From assembly GCF_010015585.1 (NCBI RefSeq), contig NW_022985073.1, positions 1,172,923 to 1,236,922 of the forward strand: a stretch of 64,000 nt of DNA, in the 5' to 3' direction. Numbering within the stretch: position 1 is the first letter of the stretch; each line of letters begins with the position of its first letter. Below, piece after piece: positions 58,809-64,000 of the stretch. The notes under the pieces are model-generated. The model saw only the letters and a list, made by a program, of their open reading frames with translations. It was not told the origin of the DNA and made no database searches. Position numbers and translations under genes: made by a program. The DNA is from Eremomyces bilateralis CBS 781.70 (lineage: Eukaryota > Ascomycota > Dothideomycetes > Eremomycetales > Eremomycetaceae).

Positions 58809-60700
58809 TTAAGCTCCCCCCCTACGCGGAGAAAGAATCGACACCCCCAAGCCACTGTGGTTTCGGAAGGGTGGGAGGTGGATCAACGTTTCTCGCCCCG
58901 GAGGCGATTTCGTACTGTTTTGACCGTCCGAGACACCCTCCATTGGGGTTGGTCGCCAGCATTTCAGCCACTCCCGGAGCGCGTTTGTAAAGTGTCCTCT
59001 GCTGACATCACTGTCGGGGACGCTAGGTATCCGGAGATCATAGCAGTGTTGAGCGTTCTTCAACACCATTCCAAACACCGGCCCTCCTTCCCCTGTGCTC
59101 TCTCCACACTTGGGTATCGCTTGCGTGCTGTTAAATCCGGGAGAGAACCATTCGCCGCTCAACGGCGATAATGTCCGCCAGGGGTCAAACTCGCCGTCTG
59201 TCCAGTAAACATTTGATGGGCGGGTGCTCCAGCCTCCGAAATGCCGGTTTGCTCTCTCCATGTTTGGCCATTCCGGTAACAGGCCGTTCTTATATCCTTC
59301 AGGGAACTGTCGGTTGCAGATGTCTTGCTGGTGCTTCAGGTCATTCCAGCTACTGACCAGTTGGTTGGGTCCGTAGTTGGCGTATTGCAAGAAGCCCCAT
59401 TCCGAGCAGTACTGCCATACCCAGCTGATGTAGTTTGGCTCTGGGAATGGCAGGTTCAGATCACAGTCTGGAGTTGTCTCGGAAGAATTGCGCACGCCTT
59501 CGCACTCGGTGTAGAGGTTGATGTTCACGACGTCTTTGAAGTTGGCCCACTTGCTCCAGCGGTCGACTGTGAATTGGGGGCCTTTGGTCGCTGCCCAACC
59601 CCGTGCTGGTGCGGTCTGGTTTGTGGCAGGATCTGTGGAGATCCAATTGCAGAAGCTTCGTAGGCTATAAGGACCGCCTTCAACACCATAGGACTGCCAA
59701 AGGGCGAAAACTGAATCTCATGTCAGCGTTTGCCTATATAATTCACAGAAGATGGCTCACTGCTTGTTAATGCATCAGCAAATGCCGCATTGGTGTTGTT
59801 CGCTGCACGCCGACCAAGAAAGTCCTCCTTCAGGGTGCTTGATTTCGCCGGATCTACCATGATTCGATCCATGTAGCGAATAGCGGCATGGATGTCCTCC
59901 GTACAATTGCCCCAGCCGTACTTCCGCATACCTCGTGCCACAGTGTCGAAGTAGTAGTTCATAACGACCGAAGCCTGGACCGGTGCAGAGGATGCATAAC
60001 TGGCGAAGATAGTCTCCGGATAGAATTTTCGCATGAAAACCGCTCGCATTCCTGGATATGACCCGCCCAAAAAGATCCAGGGGGTCCCTTTCGGTGTGAG
60101 GTCAACATCCGGGAAGTTCGGCCTAGAAAAGGAGGACGCGAATTCCTTAACATCGGCTAACGCTTGCTCCGTAGTCAAGTATTTGAACGCTTCGGGGGGA
60201 GTATCCAAACCAATTTTTACAGGAAGAGATCTTCCGTAGTACCGGTGTTCCCAGACAATTCCAATTCCACCAAATTCATCAACCAGTTGTTTGAAGAACG
60301 ACGTAGAGCCGGTCAGTCGAAACATGGCGCCGGTTTCTGCGTCAGATTCTCCATTGTCGTAGATGAAAACGGGTCCCCCAGGCTTATATCCAGACTCAGC
60401 AACCCAGAATCGGTTCCGAAACGTTTGTTTGCCCTGGATGGTGCCATTCCCAAAATGATCCAGAGTGAGGGCTACCGATTCTTCCTCGATGTCCTCCTCG
60501 GAGTCGGTCGATGACTGCCTTCTGCCAACATCCGGATTGGGTTGATGGATCGGGTTTCCAATGGAATTCAGGCCCATCTCGGCCAGGAGCTCGTATTTGG
60601 CGGCATTGACGCTGATGCCGATAGCATTAACTAATGATGAGAAGGATACCAAGAGGAATAACAGGCTGATGAAGGGCCGCTGTCTAAGCGAATGTAACAT
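58809..60700 (-). CDS. Secreted serine carboxypeptidase, family S28
   Basis: Peptidase related to lysosomal Pro-X carboxypeptidase and DPP2; fungal members are often secreted acid proteases. Two exons (60700-59761, 59710-58809) join in phase to 613 aa. A signal peptide covers about residues 1-26 ('RPFISLLFLLVSFSSLVNA'). The nucleophile is in 'WIFLGGSYPGMRAVF' (Ser214, GxSYxG). The Asp of the triad is in 'VYWTDGEFDPWRTLSP' and the His in 'VLKNAQHCYDLRIP'. Several NxS/T sequons and Cys fit secretion. Between signal and catalytic domain is an acidic Ser-rich stretch ('QSSTDSEEDIEEESV') that may be a propeptide. The C-terminal 40 residues after the domain are basic and probably unstructured. Confidence 0.94.
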
Positions 60701-62527
60701 GATTCAAGAAAGAGGCGATGCCAGCGAAGCAGCTATTAAGGCTTGTTCCGGGCCATTGGCCTCGAGGTAGTAGAACTGACGACAAGGTACGAACTTTGAA
60801 GAAACGATTCAGGGCATCAGCGGTCCATATGAGCTGTGAGCAATAGTAGCGTGACTCTCATATTGACAAACTCTAGGCAGCAAGGAAGAAGGAGTGTGGA
60901 TTGAAAGTCCTGAGACGTTTGCGATAGGAAATGTAAGGTCCCGCAAACGGGTCCACGGTCGTCTTAACTGTCATACAAGGGACCGATGTCCAAATTGCAG
61001 CATGATCAAACGACATTAAAATGCCTTGTCGGGCTTGTCGAAAGATCTGATACCCAGGGAGGAAGGACTTACATCGTTTGGACTGTCTGGCAGGACCGAT
61101 GAGTCCCCTGAAGGCCAAGTCACTTTCTACATTGAACGAGCCTTTCCTCAGGCCAAACAGCATGAAATCTCCGCCATCGCGGACGAACACAAGCCGCTTG
61201 GCCGGTGAGCCTGGGCCTTAGAGACCAGGAGATAAATTAATAGATAGCCCTGAGAACAATGGCTCGCCCGTGCCGAATACCGGGCAGACGATGTACGAGA
61301 TTGATATCATATGAAATCCATATTAAGAATGATGGCTAAGCATCAGCGCGACTGCGCTATATCGTTTGGTCTGACGAAATTCGTGGCATCCTGGGCTGTT
61401 CGATCCGCCCAGACCAATTCGTTTGAAACGCTTCGGAGGTCCACCGTCCGCCGCAGGAATCCTTCTCTCTGCAACCATTATTGGTTATATATAGGAGTTC
61501 TTCATCATTATCGATGTTCTGCTTGTTCAATTCCTCAGTTATACGACACCGCCGCCGTAGATTAATTCGTGATTGCATCAGGTGGACTCCTGGGATGTTT
61601 GAGCCTCAAGCCCTCGAAGTCCCTTCACCTGTTCAGAACCTATTTTTATGGGCAATCAAAGAATGAAAATGAGCTCTCTTTACCGTCACATCCACAGAGA
61701 TCGCTCTATCGACCGAATCTGAAAGTCTCGAGTTGCATCGACTTTCGTTCATCTCCTCAGTTGTGCTGAGGATAGAATCTGAAGTCTGTAGCGCGGCGTC
61801 TAGGTGTGAACATCATGTGGCGCAGTCAACCATACCCACTCCAGCCACATATCAACACGGATCTATCCATCTTCAGTTCGTTCATGTTTGGTACATCCTG
61901 ATAAGGAATCTGATTCCATTACCATGCGTGACAAGCAGAGTCTATTACATCCAAGGCTGAAATGAGATTGTTAAGCTGAACCTCCAGTTCCTTTAGAACC
62001 AGACTCCTTGATTTTGCGTGCGAGAGTAATGAGCAGTTCAGGCGATGCCATGCAGATGGCGGGACCGTACCTCCGCCAGGGTCGTAGCTTGAGCGATAAA
62101 ACCTCCAACTCTCTGGACATACTTTCGATATGTCTCGACTTGAATTATTGAATGCGCGTCTGTATGTTGACATGTTGTTCATTGTTGAGGAGGACGGTAA
62201 GCCCTGCTGAGCAGATCACCAATATAAGCCTCGGCTGATTGGACACCCGGTTGCGGTCAACATGCGGGCATGGCAGTGTAACCTGTGTAAGGTACTCCGT
62301 ACATGTCGATGGGTTGGGAATAGCTTTTGGCCGTTGTGATGGCTTCATTTTGCAATATTCCCTTAATTTAAAGAAACCTAGATACTTCAGCGTCCAGAAT
62401 AATTGCTCGTGCAATCAGCGCATTATTTCCCCGGCCTCCTAGTACCGGTAACCTAATACCCGGTCCTACCCTGACCCCACAACTCAGCATTCGCCTGTCA
62501 CCCCAATATCTGAATCCACCGATCCAA
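60701..62527. promoter_or_regulatory. Long divergent intergenic region
   Basis: About 1.8 kb between the S28 peptidase (-) and the thioesterase (+). I see only short, domain-free open frames on both strands. A small palindrome around 61390-61412 (CTGGGC/GCCCAG arms) is not a tRNA. It probably holds two promoters and possibly a non-coding transcript. Confidence 0.45.
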
Positions 62528-63139
62528 ATGGAAGACGAAGCCAAGTTCGCCTCCATACCATGGGTATCCAAACTGATTCAAGACCCTCAATGGGTCTCCG
62601 TAACCACCCCATCCCGCATCCCCAAACCCACCGGCGAAGATTCATTTTTCGCGAAGCTTTTAAACTCACCCACCACAATCCCCGGGTACCTGTCACAATA
62701 CCGACGGCCTGATACGGCCATCGCGCACGGGGCGCCGATTTCGAACGACGGGAGCAAACATGAACCCGCGCAGATCAGCGAAGTGCGCACGTTCGTCACC
62801 CTGATGAAGGACCTGGCGGGTCACCCTAATCTCACGCATGGCGGCATCATTGCATCGGTGTTCGACGAAGTCATGGGCGTGATGATCATGATCCGGCTTC
62901 AAGGCGGAAAACCTGAGCACATGGATGTGGGTGGAGGGGGGCTTTTCACGGCGTATATGAACGTGCAATATCTGCGACCGGTCCCGCTCGGGGGCGCGGT
63001 GATGGTGGTGGCGTGGGTGAAGAAGGTGACGGAAGGGAGGAAGTTTTGGATCGAGTCGGAGATGCGGGATGAGGCGGGGACGGTGTTGGCGACGGGCGAG
63101 ACGCTTTACGTGAAGGCGAAGGCGAAGGCGAAGATGTGA
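62528..63139 (+). CDS. Hotdog-fold thioesterase (4HBT/PaaI-like)
   Basis: Single-exon gene of 203 aa. The hotdog motif is in 'LTHGGIIASVFDEVMGVMI', with the HGG turn and long central helix, followed by 'FTAYMNVQYLRPVPLGGAV' and 'VKKVTEGRKFWIESEMRDEA', the sheet that completes the fold. Such enzymes cleave acyl-CoA or acyl carrier substrates. The N-terminal 65 residues are extra and contain no clear targeting signal. The Lys/Ala repeat at the C-terminus ('VKAKAKAKM') comes from a short GCGAAG DNA repeat. The substrate is unknown; similar fungal proteins are annotated only as thioesterase superfamily. Confidence 0.9.
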   Translation: MEDEAKFASIPWVSKLIQDPQWVSVTTPSRIPKPTGEDSFFAKLLNSPTTIPGYLSQYRRPDTAIAHGAPISNDGSKHEPAQISEVRTFVTLMKDLAGHPNLTHGGIIASVFDEVMGVMIMIRLQGGKPEHMDVGGGGLFTAYMNVQYLRPVPLGGAVMVVAWVKKVTEGRKFWIESEMRDEAGTVLATGETLYVKAKAKAKM

Positions 63140-63263
63140 AAGATCGCGGTCGGTCGAAATATACTTGCACCACGACACGGGCGGCATCATGAAGCATTAA
63201 AACCTGTGAATCGGGATCCTTTTTGGATGGATAGACAATATACAGGGGATATCGACAAATCAA

Positions 63264-64000
63264 TCATCTCCAGAGAGCTGGATATGCTCGTTCTAGATAA
63301 TCTCGTTGCGCCTCCCATGCTAGCCAGTCCGAGCGTGTCGTCCTATCCAATGTTAGTGAATCGTCCCGACTATCATATTGATACACATACGGCAATAAAC
63401 CCATCGCGTTGACTTTGTAGATTCCCAGACCCATCAGCAGGATATTCATCAGCACATAGACGATCTTAACCAGCAGCAACCGCGACTTGGTGCCTTCGGT
63501 TTCGAATCGTTGGAAGGCGCCTTGGACATTCATTATGGACTGGATCGGCGTTTTGAACAGCATAAACACCATCATGATGGAGAAGATCTGGAGTGAGTTG
63601 CCGCTCATGTACATGCCTGCGCAAGTTAGAAGGATCCTTCTCTGTATAAGAATAGAGGTATACGATAGGAGTTTATACGTACCGATTGCATTCATGGGTA
63701 TCTGCTTCGCCGGTCCCAGAGCAATCTCCCATGCCTTCTTCACTTTCAATGTGTCCATCTCCTCCGTTGTAGGTGCTTTTCGGGGAGTGGCTTGCTTGGA
63801 CGAGGCGGTTTTCTAGGTCAATATCAGCTACGGCGTTCAAGGGTTCATGCGCTGTGAAGGGCATTACCTTGCTCCCGCCCGAAGCAGAGAACCCCGGGGG
63901 ATCCGGTATATTGGCAGTTTTCGGTTTTGATCCTGGCGTAGAGTTCATGTCAAGAACCCATTGGGGGGGCGGAGGGGGAAGAGGGTTTGGGCCCTGTGAT
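63264..64000 (-). CDS. EMC4: EMC4, ER membrane protein complex subunit 4 (5' end beyond window)
   Basis: EMC4 is part of the EMC insertase that places transmembrane helices in the ER. Exons seen are 64000-63868 (continuing beyond the window), 63812-63683, 63616-63391 and 63342-63264. The first has 'PPPPPQWVLDMNSTPG', the usual N-terminal signature. Later parts are 'KVKKAWEIALGPAKQIPMNA', 'GMYMSGNSLQIFSIMMVFML' (membrane segment), 'LLLVKIVYVLMNILLMGLG' (membrane segment) and the conserved end 'LLPTTRSDWLAWEAQRDYLE'. Phases agree at every junction. The last intron (63343-63390) is 48 nt, in frame and free of stops; its retention would insert 16 residues before the conserved tail. The true start codon lies beyond position 64000. 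Confidence 0.93.

Noticed and set aside
61390-61412. T-arm-like hairpin with CTGGGC/GCCCAG arms
   Set aside because: Isolated palindrome with a 10-nt loop and no other tRNA arms.

Overview
This is a nuclear window from a filamentous ascomycete, most likely a Eurotiomycete (Aspergillus/Penicillium relatives). The reasons are roughly balanced base composition, genes on both strands broken by many short GT-AG introns (about 45-120 nt), CT-rich promoters, and a gene set typical of Pezizomycotina. The placement below class level is inference. There is no bacterial, plasmid, phage or CRISPR signature, and no transposon, LTR element or tRNA that I could support. I assembled gene models by hand from the sequence; exon phases were checked arithmetically for most of them.

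Layout, left to right: the 3' end of a CAF1/Pop2-type CCR4-NOT subunit (+, cut by the window start, catalytic residues apparently replaced); a copper amine oxidase (+) with GATA-factor-type sites upstream; an ARMT1/DUF89 damage-control phosphatase (+); a class II DnaJ of the Sis1 type (+) with a heat-shock element upstream and a 42-nt G run that breaks its frame; the TREX-2 mRNA-export scaffold Sac3 (-); an AFUB_07903/YDR124W-like protein (-); a 2.7 kb gene-poor stretch; a ten-exon Ycf1-type ABCC transporter (-); a UBA-like ubiquitin-interaction protein (-); the mitochondrial RNA factor Pet127 (-).

From 32 kb: a large PH-like/leucine-rich-repeat protein (+); a small conserved membrane protein (+); a Derlin (+) with an unusually long intron holding a possible cassette exon; a NIPA-type magnesium transporter with a long low-complexity tail (+); SKP1 (-); the GPI mannosyltransferase SMP3 (+); a DHA1-type MFS transporter (-); a 20-nt assembly gap; the 40S assembly factor Ltv1 (-); a 2-oxoglutarate/Fe(II) oxygenase (+); a Ser/Thr-rich single-pass membrane protein (-); a CMT1/CAP59-type mannosyltransferase (+); mitochondrial N-acetylglutamate synthase (-); an S28 serine peptidase (-); a hotdog thioesterase (+); and EMC4 (-), whose 5' end is beyond the window.

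The genes are mostly independent housekeeping genes, not a pathway cluster. Loose themes are mRNA metabolism (CAF1, Sac3, Pet127), ER and secretory-pathway biogenesis (Derlin, EMC4, SMP3, CMT1) and protein quality control (Sis1, SKP1, UBA-like protein). I found no convincing undescribed multi-gene system. The best leads are the Derlin cassette exon, the degenerate CAF1 active site, single-base frame breaks at or near homopolymers in three otherwise intact genes, and stop-free in-frame introns in EMC4 and the UBA-like gene.
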